From NCBI GenBank assembly GCA_036244855.1, contig BQKZ01001286.1, positions 50,834 through 114,833 on the forward strand: a stretch of DNA of 64,000 nt, written 5' to 3'. Position 1 is the stretch's first letter. Each line of letters starts with the position of its first letter. Shown in pieces: positions 10,671-23,491 of the stretch. A model generated the notes under the pieces. It had not been told where the DNA came from. It saw only the letters and a list, made by a program, of their open reading frames with translations, and did no database searches. The position numbers were made by a program, and so were the translations under genes. This stretch comes from Temnopleurus reevesii. Taxonomy: Eukaryota; Echinodermata; Echinoidea; Temnopleuroida; Temnopleuridae.

Positions 10671-12595
10671 TCGTTGCCTAGCCTGGTTCAAAGTCTCGAT
10701 GAAAGACATATCACTTTCGACCGATCGCCATGGATATACTTCATGTTCATTTTGCAGGGTAATATTTCACTGAATCGGTCGAAAGTCCAAGTTAAAGTTT
10801 GTGCAACCTTAGTAACATATATGGGGAAAGTATCTTTTGAAAATATATAAAAATTAATTCTCGAGTAGAACAATTATTCATGTCTTCCTAGATTTCATTT
10901 TTTCATTCTTTTTTTTCTTGGGGGGGGGGGGGGGGAGGTCACCATGTATGATAAGCATATTGCGCGTGTATTCTGTAACTATTGTATATAGTAGATGATT
11001 ATAGATTTTGTGTGTTATACATTCTGTGAATGTTAGTGACAATTTGCATTGCTTCACAACACCATACAAATTACTTCCTGGTTCGGCTATGAAATCGAAT
11101 ATTTCATCTAAAAATATATGTTCCGAAAGAATATACATCATCAATTTAAATGACTTGTTGCATTTATGATAATCGATATGAATATATTAATTCTACACAA
11201 AATTCCATGCTTGAATGAATGGAAGGTATGCAGACATACTGACATAAATGATTTTACAACAATGTAAGGAAATATGAATGTAAAGTCAAACGTATACAGG
11301 GGTACTTGGTAGACTGTGTCAATACGCGAAAAGTGGGGAAAAAAATCAAATTGTTGTAGCGAACAAAGCGACCGTAAATATATCCCAGACATTCAAATAT
11401 TAACCCCCTTCTAGATCTCCGTTTATGTTTTTTGTCTTGTGTCTATTGAAACCTTATGAGGTTAAAAGTTTACCCCTCTTGTATTACGCGGAAGTGGCGA
11501 AGAGATGGAAGACCGAGGAACCCTTTAAATTCTATGATCAGAGATCGCGCGGGACTTTAAAAGTGGAAATTAGATCGAATGAAATTGCCCGTTATTGCAT
11601 CTCAAAACACTTTCGTCTGTCATAATACAAACATTTACAAAAAGAATGTTGCTTCAACATGCAATTCAAATTGCTTACCAAGTGAGTATCGTGAACTAGC
11701 CTAGTTGTTATATTCACTCGATTTCTTGACATTTTTGTTGTATAGATTGGGAAAGAGCATTACATTAATGATAATGAGGAGTGGCAGCACCATCATGAAT
11801 GTCACAATCTCAAATGATTTATCATGAATAACAATGAGTAAAATGATACTTTTTGCACTTTTACAGTTGCATTGGTAATAAGTAGTAAATAAATAATAAT
11901 TACCTACTGCAGTATCTGTTGTAGTTTTTATTAGAAGTAGATGTAGGAGTAGAAGTTTGGAAAAGTGGAGTAGATTTAATGATGGTGCTAGTTTAAATAC
12001 GTTCAATTGCAATGACATTGCGTTCGTTATGTAAACCAATACTGGGTTCAAACATAAATAGGCCAGTAAATGAAGATGATCAAGAAAAAATGTAGAACAC
12101 AATACGTCTGTGAACCTATTTCATTCAATGTTTATATGTGACAAGAATTGTGTCTTTTCCGTATGGCTATAGGATCATAACTACAGCCGAACGAGCGGTA
12201 CTACTGACAAAGAATTTTGCACGTAATGGATGATATTTATATAAGTAATTGACAGAATCGTGCCTAAATGTGAAACTCAATAAATCTATTTCCTTGCATC
12301 CAGGTATACAGAAATATCAGACGGCATAATCCATCAAAATAATGTTATAAAAGGCTTCCCTTGTGACTAAATTGATTTCCTATACTGCAAAGCAGGATTC
12401 TTTGGTCTAACTCATTGTGCCTAAACTTTAGAGCAGTATTCTGTAATACCCCCTTCAAATATACATGATATACAACGAGTTTGAGTTTTTCAGGATAGAT
12501 ATCTTTTCACAGTATATTTTGAAAGGAAATTACATTCTCGTTGTCACTGGTTATAGAACTTGTGTCATTTATATCTCACAGCCATCTATGGAGGC
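10671..12595. other. Non-coding AT-rich region
   Basis: A poly-G run at 10920-10935 is the only notable feature. The 133-codon - strand open frame at 11701-12102 is hydrophobic and low-complexity, with no domain signature, and I do not call it. Confidence 0.5.
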
Positions 12596-12728
12596 ACATG
12601 AGCCTGTAACATAAAAGATGCAATTAAACTTACAATGAATATTAATCATAAGTCTATGGCAAAACGTGTACCATAAAGATGCAATTAATTGTCAATTTAT
12701 CGTATCTCTTTATGTTACAGTCCCATGT
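12596..12728. mobile_element. Palindromic MITE, family F, copy 1
   Basis: The ends are 'acatgagcctgtaacataa' and 'ttatgttacagtcccatgt'. The interior holds 'agtctatgg' and 'gatgcaatta', the family hallmarks also seen at 21467, 25184 and 37606. This is the most diverged copy. Confidence 0.6.
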
Positions 12729-13497
12729 AATGATAAACTTTGATACACATATCTTATTCTACACTTCTCGTTCGTTTTGAGTTGTAATTGCAATCGATTT
12801 TGGGCGGCTAAGCAAATAGCATTGATCAACAGGGGGAGCGGTTACGCTACTTGTCACGACAATTGTCTGCATAAAGAAAGTTAGAATTGTCGACATGGTT
12901 TGGGAGGATTAAAGAAAAATAACAAAAAGACGAAACAATAGGATTACATTGTATGGTAATCTTCTCCATTACAAGTAAAATCGATTTCCGGGTTTGACCC
13001 TGGTGTGGCCCCACTACGAATTCAGAATAGATAGGTTAGTATTAAAACAAAATGGTGGTCCCAGCCCGCTTCAGACCGTTTTACATTCCCGTTTTCTTTT
13101 CATAAACATGTTGAATGAGAAAGGAATCACTAATGCAGGCACAAAATTGGCAACAGGGTAAACAGTTGAAAATAATTTGTTGTATAAACTGTCATATCTT
13201 AACCATGATGAATACATTTCAACATTTGGGAGTCGATCGGATACTCACTGTATTTGCTTTATCATTGAAATCGAATATAGCGTTGTCAATCTGAGGGGGG
13301 GGGGGGGGATCGATTTTGCCTTAAAAAAATTAATAATTGTCCTGAATAGTTATGTTAACTAAGAGTTGTGAGGTCATAATGTTTCCTATATAGTTCCATA
13401 TACACGTGTGCCAACTTTTTTTATGAGTGTATAATGACAACACATCCAGTAAAACTTGCATTGGTCCTAAGCAGCCATTTTGTGTAATGAAACCCCA
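12729..13497. other. Non-coding spacer
   Basis: Contains a poly-G run near 13296-13307. No exon or RNA gene recognised. Confidence 0.5.
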
Positions 13498-13617
13498 TCT
13501 AATAAAATGCTACAATGAGCACTGTATAAATTGATTGCGTCTGATGTTATCCATATAATTTGATTGCTTTTGGAAAGGGTAATTGATAATTGATTCCCTA
13601 CTTGTAGCATTTTATTT
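13498..13617. repeat. Short-arm inverted repeat
   Basis: 'aataaaatgctacaa' at the left and 'ttgtagcattttattt' at the right form a ~15-bp inverted pair enclosing about 90 bp. It could be a decayed MITE. Confidence 0.35.
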
Positions 13618-13639
13618 CTATCAATCATACACTGATGGA

Positions 13640-14065
13640 AGAGAAAATGTCTAGACGATGACGTGTGGACTAAGTGGCTTGACTAACTACTTGGGCTAAC
13701 ATAGCGTAGTTTAGCTTGCATGAGTAATATTTCTTAGTCAAGCGACTATCATGTTAGTCCATCTTTAATGTTTACACAACTCGCCTGAGCAGAATGATGC
13801 CGGTCTAGCATGGTGGACTAAGCTAGACTAGCCTAAATTTTATCAGAGTAAATTAGTCCATATAGGACCAACCTGGACTAGTTTACTTTTCTTAGTTGAA
13901 ACATGCTATCTGATTAGATGAAACAATAATGGAAATGTCTATTACTTTGATAGCTGCAAAGGCATAATATTACTTTCTACCTTGTCAGTTCACGTTGGTC
14001 CAAATGTGGTCCTAACCTAGTCCACATTCGGACCTAATTGGGCCTACATGGCCGCAGAGTGACTC
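13640..14065. repeat. Cluster of GGACTAA/TTAGTCC words
   Basis: About ten occurrences of 'ggacta', 'tagtcc' and 'gtcca', in both orientations, within 420 bp. They include an inverted pair ('ggactaagtggcttgacta' against 'cttagtcaagcg...gttagtcc', 13665-13764) and a second around 13990-14040 ('ggtcctaacctagtccac'). It appears to be the remains of one or more inverted-repeat elements. Confidence 0.4.
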
Positions 14066-14589
14066 ATCTCTCCATAGTCCAAATATAGATTTAAATGAAC
14101 ATTGGAATCAAATCACAGCGTTTCCTATTTCCGTAGTCCTAATGTTCTATCAAGATCAAAGAGGAAAAGTGAACATCGTTGATAGAAAGACGACCATGAT
14201 TACTGCTCGGGGAGGGTTCTGAAGAGAGTTTTGAAGAGCAGCCTTCAAAAGTACATCGGCTTTAGGTTGTGTAGGTTACCAATCAAAAGATACACTGTCT
14301 CCCCATCTTCGCGTAGTACAGTCACAACGATTTAAAGTCAATGTCAAACGACATCAGATTTTGTAGCATATCATGTTGTATTTAATGCCCAATTCACTTT
14401 CGGTCGTTTGTCGGCGTTGAGTCGATTTGACGTTGTGAAGACAGCATCATCAAACGAAACCTTCCCTCGAACCGACCTCTCTCTTCAACCTACTTTTCCA
14501 ATTTTTACGAGCGATTACTAGATCTCGAAGGTTTTCTTTTTAAGCAAATACTTTGTTTTGTTGATCGCCTTGTTAAAAAAAAACTTCAT
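14066..14589. other. Non-coding spacer
   Basis: Mixed composition; nothing recognised. Confidence 0.5.
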
Positions 14590-14870
14590 AGAGATGAGTT
14601 TAAAGAGACGTAAATTCAAAACAGTTGCCGATCTTGGTGGGGGAATGTTTTTTCTGTGCCCACGCGTCTTTGGCATGTATGTTTCTTCCAGTCAGACGCC
14701 TTTGAATGGCATAGTTTTCCGAATTATTGTCCGATTTTATACCCAATTTCCAGCGCACAAAACGGAAGTCAGGTCCTCCCCGGGTTCCACGCACCGGGGA
14801 GTCCCGGCGACCACAAGTTCGACAGTCCCGTTCAGTAACTCTACCACCCAGACATGGCGCTTTAAATATA
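14590..14870. other. CpG-rich island with GC stem-loop
   Basis: A 280-bp block of raised G+C and CpG density within AT-rich DNA. It is open on both strands and contains a perfect 7-bp stem ('tccccgg' / 'ccgggga', 14778-14801) with a 10-base loop. A TATA-like 'tataaaat' with an upstream 'attgg' reads on the - strand near 14739. It could be a regulatory element or an unrecognised exon. The 156-codon + frame shows no known domain. Confidence 0.3.
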
Positions 14871-16164
14871 CTATTTTCTTTTCTTCATTGTATCCCACTT
14901 CCAAAAGCATCACAATTGGGCGTTTTTCCCCTCTCGTCTCTGCTTTTGTATGGTGGTATATGGATGGGTGTGAATTGACTATTTGTATTTGTCCAAATCG
15001 GAATCGTATATGTTTACAGAGTCAATAATGTATCAAAGTGAGCGCGGGATGATTTTTATTTTGAGAAGAAATTCCATACGTTTCATCGTCTGCTTTGATG
15101 TAACCACGCATATGCTTTTATGTGTGTGTGTATTTTATGCATGTAGCGCGTTAAGTGGCGCCGTTAAAGTCTCTTGTTATAAGCTTTGAATGTACATTAG
15201 TTTTTATCTTTGAATCTACTAAAACTAATTGGCAATATCTATTAAGAAAAGCTACATAAATCAGTTGCATTGCAGGATTTATATGAGTCTAGATTTAAGT
15301 TTAGAATATACATCTAAGTTTGGTCGTTTCAGACAGTTTCTATATTTGGTGCATTTGCCACTGGCTTCGTGTGCGTTTCAAGCATGCAGTGTCCTTCCCA
15401 AGTGATAAAAGGCCTTAGAAGCAAAAAATAGGCCACGTTTTCTATAGGCCCTGTTTATGATGAATGTTCCCATAAGGGGTTCCCTAGAAGTTACGTTCTC
15501 CTGAATAGTGGGAACGCTTGTAAGTGCTGCTTTTATATTGAACCGCACAGATCAATCAGTGTTGTAGTTAAGTTCCTTTTTTTTCTGTAGCACAGACGAA
15601 TTAGACTGTCTTTGCGAAAGATAACTGCACGATGTATTAGGTACTAACGCAGGTGATGTATTAAGTATAAATGCACAGATTATTGTACTAGTACTTAGTT
15701 AAAAGGATCCCTGGTTACACAAAGGTTTGCACTTAATTTTGGTGCGGATGATCCAGTGCGATTTATAAAATAAAAAAAAAACACAATGACTTTCGTTGAA
15801 AAGTCGATTTGAAGTGGTCATAGAATCAGAATAGGTGTCTCGATTCAAAATGATTTACTTTTACCATCCGATGCTTTGAATAAACTACGGAAGTTTTTTT
15901 TACGAGAAAGGTTTAGATCACAATATTACAGTGTAATTTTTCTGAATCAATAAGATTACGTAAGTTTTGACTTGACAGATCACAGAATCCATGGAGCTAA
16001 CGGCATTTACGTGATTTGAAATAAATATATATTAACTTGCCAAACGTTTCACAACTTTTGCAATATGATAAAACAAGAAATCGTAAGTTGTGGTAATGAT
16101 TATGACTATTATTCTTAGCATGAGCATGATTATGGTTTGAAAGGGGTTCATCGTGGTGCATAAT
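14871..16164. other. Non-coding spacer
   Basis: AT-rich, with T-runs and A-runs. No exon or RNA gene recognised. Confidence 0.5.
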
Positions 16165-16382
16165 AATTGAAGAGAGTTAATCAGTTGTCTCACGATGTGC
16201 AAATGAATAAAACGTTAGTAGAATGACGTTTCGGCTGCTGTTTACTGCTAGCCTTCATCGGACTAGAATGAAAATAGACCACGCTGCGCGCGCCTTTTTA
16301 GCAATATGCAGCAGCCGAAACGTTATTCTACTAACGTTCTACGATTACACATCGTGAGGCAACTGACCATCTCTCTTGAATT
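16165..16382. mobile_element. Palindromic MITE, family G
   Basis: The left arm carries 'cagttgtctcacgatgtg', 'aacgttagtagaatgacg' and 'tttcggctgctg'. The right arm carries the inverted forms 'cagcagccgaaacg', 'ttattctactaacgtt' and 'cacatcgtgaggcaactg'. Arms are about 75 bp with few mismatches, extending outward to 'aattgaagagag' and 'ctctcttgaatt'. The centre is CpG-rich ('gctgcgcgcgcc'). No coding capacity. Confidence 0.75.
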
Positions 16383-16675
16383 ATGAACATGATTAAGCTA
16401 AACATTTTAGGGACATTACATGAGTCACTTAAAGTAAGTTTTCTGTCAACAAAAAGGAATAAGTACTGGTTGGCATTCAATGCTCAAAGACATGACCAAA
16501 TTTCAAAGAGTACAATTCCATCGTTGCGTTGTCCAGGGGTTGATGTACGAGCGGGAAAAGGGACAGATCTCACATTTCCGCTTTGTGCATTCTGATCGCT
16601 AAAACAGCTGCAAATCTCCCTTAACTTTAACTTCATCATGGTCTAGAAATTGAAAAACACAACTCTCACTGCCTT

Positions 16676-16984
16676 TTAGGTGATGTTTTTAACACAAATG
16701 GAAATTTGTTCCAACTCGGCAGGGCTCGTAATTTTATCGAGTAATTGCGAAATGAGATTGTCTGTCAGCGTCTCCGTGACTTTTGGTGGTGGCGCTGCAC
16801 AATTATTAAAGCTATCAGAACAAGGGTAATAAAATTGGTCCCCCTTTATCACTTCCCACAAAATTCGAATGCTGGTTTGATTTAGATGAGTTATTAGATA
16901 TCGCCTTCTTGTTTCAGTCGAATTTGAACAAGAAGAAAACACAACCGATCCAGCTGTGTCGACTATATTACTATTAGCAATTTG
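16676..16984 (-). CDS. Possible exon or gene fragment, unknown product
   Basis: A 102-codon - strand open frame without an ATG near its start (the first start-like codon is GTG at 16942). Its composition is more protein-like than other frames here: varied residues, NST and NQTS sequons, four cysteines, and an amphipathic tail (TETLTDNLISQLLDKITSPA then ELEQISICVKNIT) before TAA. The tail is vaguely like the helical first part of GAIN domains of adhesion GPCRs, but I would not assign it. There is no strong upstream acceptor: 'gctaatagtaatatag' is the best, without a pyrimidine tract. It may be a terminal exon, a pseudogene remnant or chance. Confidence 0.25.
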   Translation of the reverse strand, partial: QIANSNIVDTAGSVVFSSCSNSTETRRRYLITHLNQTSIRILWEVIKGDQFYYPCSDSFNNCAAPPPKVTETLTDNLISQLLDKITSPAELEQISICVKNIT

Positions 16985-17394
16985 TTAGCAGCTATTCTTC
17001 TTTTGCATTTTGTCAGAATAATTTTCAAGGTTGTTGTTACACCTATGAGAAGGTCGACGGGACACTCGATCGGAGATGCCAACCGTTATGAAATGAATTA
17101 TGTATGATATAAAGTTAGAGCACAAATAGCAATACAACTAGACAACTAGAATGCCCTCTCATGAAAAAACAGAGAACTCAGTTATTAATCACCTTTTAAG
17201 CGTGCATGTCATACTGCCCAAAATTTATTGTAATTCTTTCCTCCAAATTGTAACTTTTTACTTCCAAGTGATTTCACAAGGGGAGGGGGGGGGAGGTGTC
17301 TTTTCAAATAGACTCCAAATTGGCAATCTAGTTTTATGTAATGTTCTCTCTGTTTTGTATTTTAATTATGTATTTGAATGATAATGTATTTTAT

Positions 17395-17535
17395 ATTCAT
17401 CTTTATTCATTGTATTTTTCATTGTATGTATATATATTCATTGTACACAGGGCGTGCTTGTAAAGCAGTTTTTATAACTGAATGCACCTACCCTGTTTTT
17501 AAAGAAGACTATAATAAATAATAAATAAATAAAAT
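17395..17535 (+). repeat. Non-LTR retrotransposon 3' tail
   Basis: A T-rich stretch leads to 'cagggcgtgcttgtaaagca', 'ataactgaatgcacctac' and 'cctgtttttaaag', then ends in (AATAAATA)n. The 'caggg..gc.tgtaaa' and 'tgcac..ccctg' halves can pair as a hairpin before the short tandem tail, an arrangement common at CR1/L2-like 3' ends. Only the tail is present, consistent with 5' truncation. Confidence 0.55.
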
Positions 17536-20500
17536 CACGTTTTATCAGAATATTCTTGAATTAAATTTGCTTCAGAATACCTCTCACCAATATTTCGTTA
17601 GGGTTGGGAACCCTGCTTCAATAAAATTAAGAGAAACATTTTTTTGCATTGACAACCGATGGCCACTGTACCTTTAAAGCGTCACCTGGCAGAGAACATA
17701 CAGTAAATCCATCTCTTTATCATGTTTATAAATGAACGTAACAGGTTATCATGGTTGTGGATTTCATCGCTCCAATGCGATGACGTCATAATGCATCCAT
17801 CCACCATCATCACATTCGTCACAATGTGATGTGCATGTTCTACGCAGACAGAACACAACCGAATCTTTGAAACCTACACGCGCGGATATCATCGCCGGTC
17901 ACATCTGCCATCGCGAGCCAGCTGGCAGGGAGAGCGAGCCGAGTTTCGGGTCCTAACTCAACTCGCCTAAATCTCACTTAAATCAATGCAGGTTATTTCA
18001 AAATCACCTTGACTTTTGAGACGAAAAGGTGTCAGTCCTAAATGGTGTTTTTCTTTGAAAGTGTGGTCTATTTTTGGCCATCCTAATATAGAGCTCGACT
18101 ATGAGTGAAAGTATATCTAATATACATTGTATGTTCCGGTTGATAGGACTATACGCTGATAAGGGTGGTTATTTTTCACTGAAAACAAATGCTATTTAAA
18201 TATGATCTTTCTGGGAACATCAGCTTTTTGTATAAACGCAATTCAATAAATTCACTTACTAAACTAGGTTATGAAAAATTAATTCAAGCATCAACTTCCC
18301 AATTTCTAATCTATATGCATACTAAGACGAAGTGTTGTCTTAAATTAATCACAATTTGAAGACTCGATATTCAACATTTTGGGAATTATTCAAACTTGAA
18401 CATAAATGTTGCATTTTAGAAAGAAGCAACTATCGTCTCTGACCCAAAATACACAATTTCACCCAAATGATCTCAAATATCAAGCCCTAAATGGAACAAG
18501 GATGTGTACATTGTACCATCGGGATCATTCAGCATCAGTCGAAACAATATCTCCTTATAATATCTCTTCGCAGAACAGCTATAACCGGGCCCGATAGATC
18601 GACTCCTACTCCAAGAGCCATATATCCTTTCCGTTTAATTTGTGAGGTTCGCATCGAGGTCAAGTCCACCAAATTTTGGTCTGGTTTCAATTTCGCCCTG
18701 TTTACCTCCGTTTTCATCCAATCTTCTGGAATACCTCATTAGTCTCCTCGAATCGAGATGAGTTCTCGTCTTCTTGGTCAATGAAAGGAATGGATGAAAC
18801 GGCGGGGAGTCCTCTGGCAAGCAAAGAGGGGTAAATTGTTAGGACATCGTCCTCGTCATTTACATTGTTTCAGGGTTAAGGTCTTCGAGAGTCTGTCAAT
18901 TTTATACGTTTGTAGGTACATGTAGCCTTCGCTATTTTGTTTCTACACAGGCCCGTTTGTACATATTAAAGCTATAGAATTCTACGTCTAGTGTAGAAAT
19001 CTTAGTATAACAGCCATCCAAAAGCAACATAAAGAGCCGTCCAAAAAGTTTATCAGAAATTCTTATTTAGAACAAAAGAGTTAAAGTTTCTCACCAAAAT
19101 CAAGAATTGTCATTTTGCATCTTAATAAGAAAAAAATTAAATTTGAATTTGAAAAAATGTTAAATAGCATAGGTTTGTATTGCTTATATTAATGTTTAAT
19201 TCCATGTGCTTTTCTTGGATGAGCTAACACATGAAACAACATGTAGGATAATGCTATACAATGTGGGTATTTTAAATAATATTTACCTAAACTGTATCTG
19301 CTAATACTCTGCATTTGCAAATTTTCATGGAAGATCGTTTTGGGTAAATTATTCATTTAATATTTGCCTATTCTGTATCAGCTTTATTCAAATGCATTTT
19401 GGTGTTCCCAGTACCAGATTTGATGTTTACGTTCTTGGCTCTTGTCGGTGTTACGTGTAAGTTTTGTTTCAGATAGCCTTCCAATCACTTCCCCTCGGTA
19501 GATAACATGTCGATAATCGGCGTTGATGTATCATTGTGACCTGTCATTTTCAAATAAATCACTATTTCCGAAGAATTCTTTAAAAATCTATACCCAAATC
19601 CGGTAGCATTTTGGTGTGATACGGTGACAGATAATTCCTTTCAACTTGACACTGCAGGTAACATAACGTTGCATTTTAATCTTATTAAAGTTCACATAGA
19701 TTGTTAAAAGGGTACCCCTGATCGGTACATACTTCAAACGAGATTACAGGACTTTCAAAAGGGCAATCGACTAACACGGGCTCACTTAAAGATAGAAAGA
19801 AAGGGCGAGAGTGGGTATCTTATCAAACGCTGTGGTATAAATAGACCAATTTCTTATACAGCTTTGAGAGAAAAGCTCCAAAAGAAGGGAGCACTGAAGG
19901 ACTAACCGCTAAGCCCGGACAATGCGGGAGAACTTCGAGTCAAGGCCCAGTGAATTGTGAATTAAATTCTTTTTATTTTTAAGTGAGGATTAAAGCTCTT
20001 GTCGGATAAGCCTTTTTGGAGTAATCCTATTTGAGGAATACATGAGTGAGCCTCTTGCGGATTCGCCCCAGTTGTGTGGACCGCGACAATAGAAGAATCT
20101 CCTCGTTTAAACGATTTGGTCTTGTGAGAAAAAGTTTAGGACAAAATAAACTGTGGCCGATTTTTTTCCTCGGGGTTATATGCTCTGTTGAAATGTATGC
20201 ATTGTGTTCTGCCTCGTCTATAAGTAATACACTTCCTCACAACTTCTGCAAAACTAATCAGCCTTGTTGACCGCCTATATCTAGCCACATTGACTCATCG
20301 CTTGCTGTAGCTTTTGCGTGAGTCAAATTGAAATTACTTTTACATTTCTCGTTAATTCAAATAGAAGTCTTTCAAACTTGTAGTTATTCTCATGCAGTGA
20401 TTTATCCAAGAGTATTGTGGATAGTTTCGGATATGTTCTTGACTTTGTCCGACTTTGTTATGTTTAAACGAAAAAAAAAAGAGGATAACCTAGCCTTTAA

Positions 20501-21466
20501 CTAGCGCTTACTGTTCAAAACGATTCTTTTGGCTGATTTTCCCCAATGAATGTTATCTATGTTATCTATTTAGTTTGCGTATTGGTTATGATAAAGCTAT
20601 ATGAAAATGGCATGTTGGAATAAAGCAGGCATTCGACGGGTTGCGAAATCTTCTTAAGATGTTGAAGTAGTCCACCACTATGAAATTTGACATCGTTTAG
20701 GAAAATTCAAGAGTCACATCTAGGTCGTCAGCCGAAAAGGTCATTTTAGCATTTAACAAATTAAAACAACAAATCAGAAGTAGGCTTGGTCATCCAGTCA
20801 TTGACCAGATAAATCCCAGTCTAATAGTTTTAAAGCTCACCGTTAGGTCAACGCCAGTTTGCGCGCGTCATACCTAATTCAATATTTTCTTTAAAAAAAG
20901 AAAGTGGTTGCAGAGTTTAGGATTAAACTACGCAGACGTTCGGATTATACTGCACTTGCTCGAGGCAAGAACTTAGGAATATCCACCACGGTATGCACTT
21001 GTTATTCTTTTTGAGCCATTAAACATATTGCTTAAATAAACCTGTCTTAACTAATATCAAATAACGTCACATCATCCCAGAAAGTTATGTGACGAAGGAC
21101 CGTCTGCATCCGGCTAGAGAGTGAGGTATTTTTGGGAGACAAAAGGGGAAATATGTGAAACATTGCCAAAGCTGATTGTTGGACCCGTAGTCACTGTAAA
21201 ACGCGCGGTGTCTTGAGACGTTTGAGGTATTAAAGACGGAGGACTACATGAAAAGTCACGTACGGGACTACAATTTCTCGGGCGCATCCCTCGGGGGATG
21301 GGGGAACCAGGGTGGAGGAGCTAGGGGAGAGATTTGCATCACTTTAAGAGTCTTAATACGATCAGAAGTCGTGTTAGTCCACGACCCCGGCTTGCACCTG
21401 ATCATCAATCACCTTCAGCAATTTGTAGCCAATTGTCGCCGGACCTCCCGCCCCCAAACCCACCTC
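17536..21466. other. Long non-coding stretch with a CpG-rich patch
   Basis: Nearly 4 kb without an exon I can support. At 17875-17950 a CpG-rich patch ('acgcgcggatatcatcgcc', 'cgcgagccagctggcag') stands out and could be a regulatory element. A diverged doublet near 19270-19385 ('aatatttacctaaactgta' and 'aatatttgcctattctgta') is minor. Confidence 0.4.
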
Positions 21467-21586
21467 AGGGCCCTGTAACATAAAGCTTTCAAATCGATCG
21501 TACGATTGATATCAATTGCAAGTCTATGGGAAACTATGTACTAAAGATTTGCGATTGATCGCAAGATCTTTCATGTTATAGGCCCC
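21467..21586. mobile_element. Palindromic MITE, family F, copy 2
   Basis: The ends are 'agggccctgtaacataaag' and 'ttcatgttataggcccc'. The interior has nested palindromes: 'atcgatcgtacgattgat', 'caattgcaagtctatggg', then 'gcgattgatcgcaa'. About 120 bp, non-coding. Confidence 0.75.
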
Positions 21587-23363
21587 ACATTTTGCTAACT
21601 CCGAAATGCAAACACCTCCTAGGTGTATGCCAACTGCAGTCTACAGTTTTGCTTGCACTGTGATTTAATTGAAATAAAGAGAATGGTCTTTGTAAATGGG
21701 GTATTTTTGTGTATCCAATGTAATGAAAATGTAACATTGTGAAGGTCGCATTAACTGAAGACGGCGTCGCGTCGATTTGAAATCACATGGTAAAAATAAA
21801 AACCCATGCACCATTTTTGCAGACATAAGCCGCCTTTTCATGAAGACGACATGCATTTCATTAAAATACTTATAGGCATTTTCATTTTACTATTATGATT
21901 TGGTATTAGAAATTAATGTCCGTAGCATTCTTGACAAATTAATGCGGCTTTATGTCTCTAAACTACAGTGATGTATTAAACAGTATCTGAAAAAGTTTAC
22001 GATAGATATTATTCAGTACCTAATAGACCGCACGGACTATGTTCCAGTGTTTTCGAATCGTGAGGTACATGTAATGTAACACTATCAGAAATCAATTTGT
22101 GACCAACAAATTCAAGGGCAGCGTATTTTCAACTCTCCACAGACCAAACTTCTGTTTCCGACAGCTTTTCATTTCCTCATAAACATCAGCTATGTCAAGA
22201 GTGCCGGGGTTTTCTTTACTTTCATCCCGAATAACCAATCTTGACAGCTAAATCATGTACTGTTTTAAAGCTAACTCATAGGAAATACCCACCGCGGTGG
22301 GCGAGATTCGGATGACTTCTCAAACAGCCTTTTAGATCAATTTCGTTCATCACACCGCCGAGTATTTGATGAGATGGAAATGAAATTGACTCCATTTGAA
22401 TCAAATTTATTGGCTGGGGGGGTTGGGGGGGGGGGGGGGGTAGGGTGATGGTTGAGGAGAGGCATTCTTTTGACGTTTTCCTGTATTTAAAAACGTAAAA
22501 GTATTATTATTTTGGTATAGATGACTGAAATTGTCCATTTCTGATCATTTCTTAAACAACAAATAGATAAATAAATAAATGAAGATAAAAATAGATAAAG
22601 TAGAGAGGGGCGAGTAGAACTGCAGGGAAATTATTTTCTACTGTAACGAGAAATGTGTCAAATTCTTCGGTTTTTAGAAAAAAAAAGTAAACGATTGGAA
22701 TCTGTACGAAACCATTGAAGTCTAGTTACACCAACAAAACATACCCATGTACAAACTAAACGAAAGAAGTAAAATAATGAAAATCACTCTTTTACCTCTT
22801 TGGTCTTACCTTACACCTCTAGACAGACAGAAACCATCGGTCTGTCTCCAGTCGCTTTTCCATTGTGACTCGAAGATGGATTTGAGTGAAAATACACCAC
22901 CGTGAATGGGTCAAAGGTCATCGCATTATGGGGCGTTTATGTCAAGTGCAACATTAATTGCAAACGTGTAACGAATGTAGTCCTCCTTGACACCTCTAGT
23001 CCTACCTCATCCCCGCTCCTCGCCCCGACAGATGGGGGAATCGAGGTCCGTCTTCGGGTGAGGCGTAATCGGGTGAGATATTAAGGGGGCAGGGGTAATA
23101 ACAAGGAGTAATTGAATCCTTCATTATGCGATCTACTAACTCGTCAGGGTTCGGGATCGTTCGGAATATATCGCAACAGCAAAATCATTTTCCAACTTTT
23201 TGTTTTGCACTGTCGTGGATTCAGAAATGGGGACAATGTTTGGGGTGTATAGGGATATAATACAATGAAGCAATGTTATAAGAGGTTAATGTGGGTTGCT
23301 TTCCACCCTGAGATCGGGATTGTTCGGGATAGTTTGGGAAAACAGGAACCTGATCCGAAGATT
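21587..23363. other. Non-coding stretch with a poly-G tract
   Basis: G-runs at 22417-22441 and a short (AAAT)n near 22568. A CpG-richer part at 22990-23080 shows no exon signals. Words 'ttcgggatcgttcgg' (23149) and 'gttcgggatagtttggg' (23322) may be edges of decayed repeats. Confidence 0.4.
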
Positions 23364-23491
23364 TTATCTTTGTTGTATTTCTCGTGTAAGCATGACTTTG
23401 TATAGGCCCGAACATGCCGAATATGACAAGAAGAACTCACCCTTTCAATATCTCATCGGAATGGTTCGGGTGAGTCACGAACATGATACGA
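23364..23491. repeat. Short inverted repeat
   Basis: 'ttgtatttctcgtgtaagca' at the left is inverted at the right as 'acatgatacgagaaatac', enclosing ~90 bp. It may be a decayed palindromic element. Confidence 0.35.
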
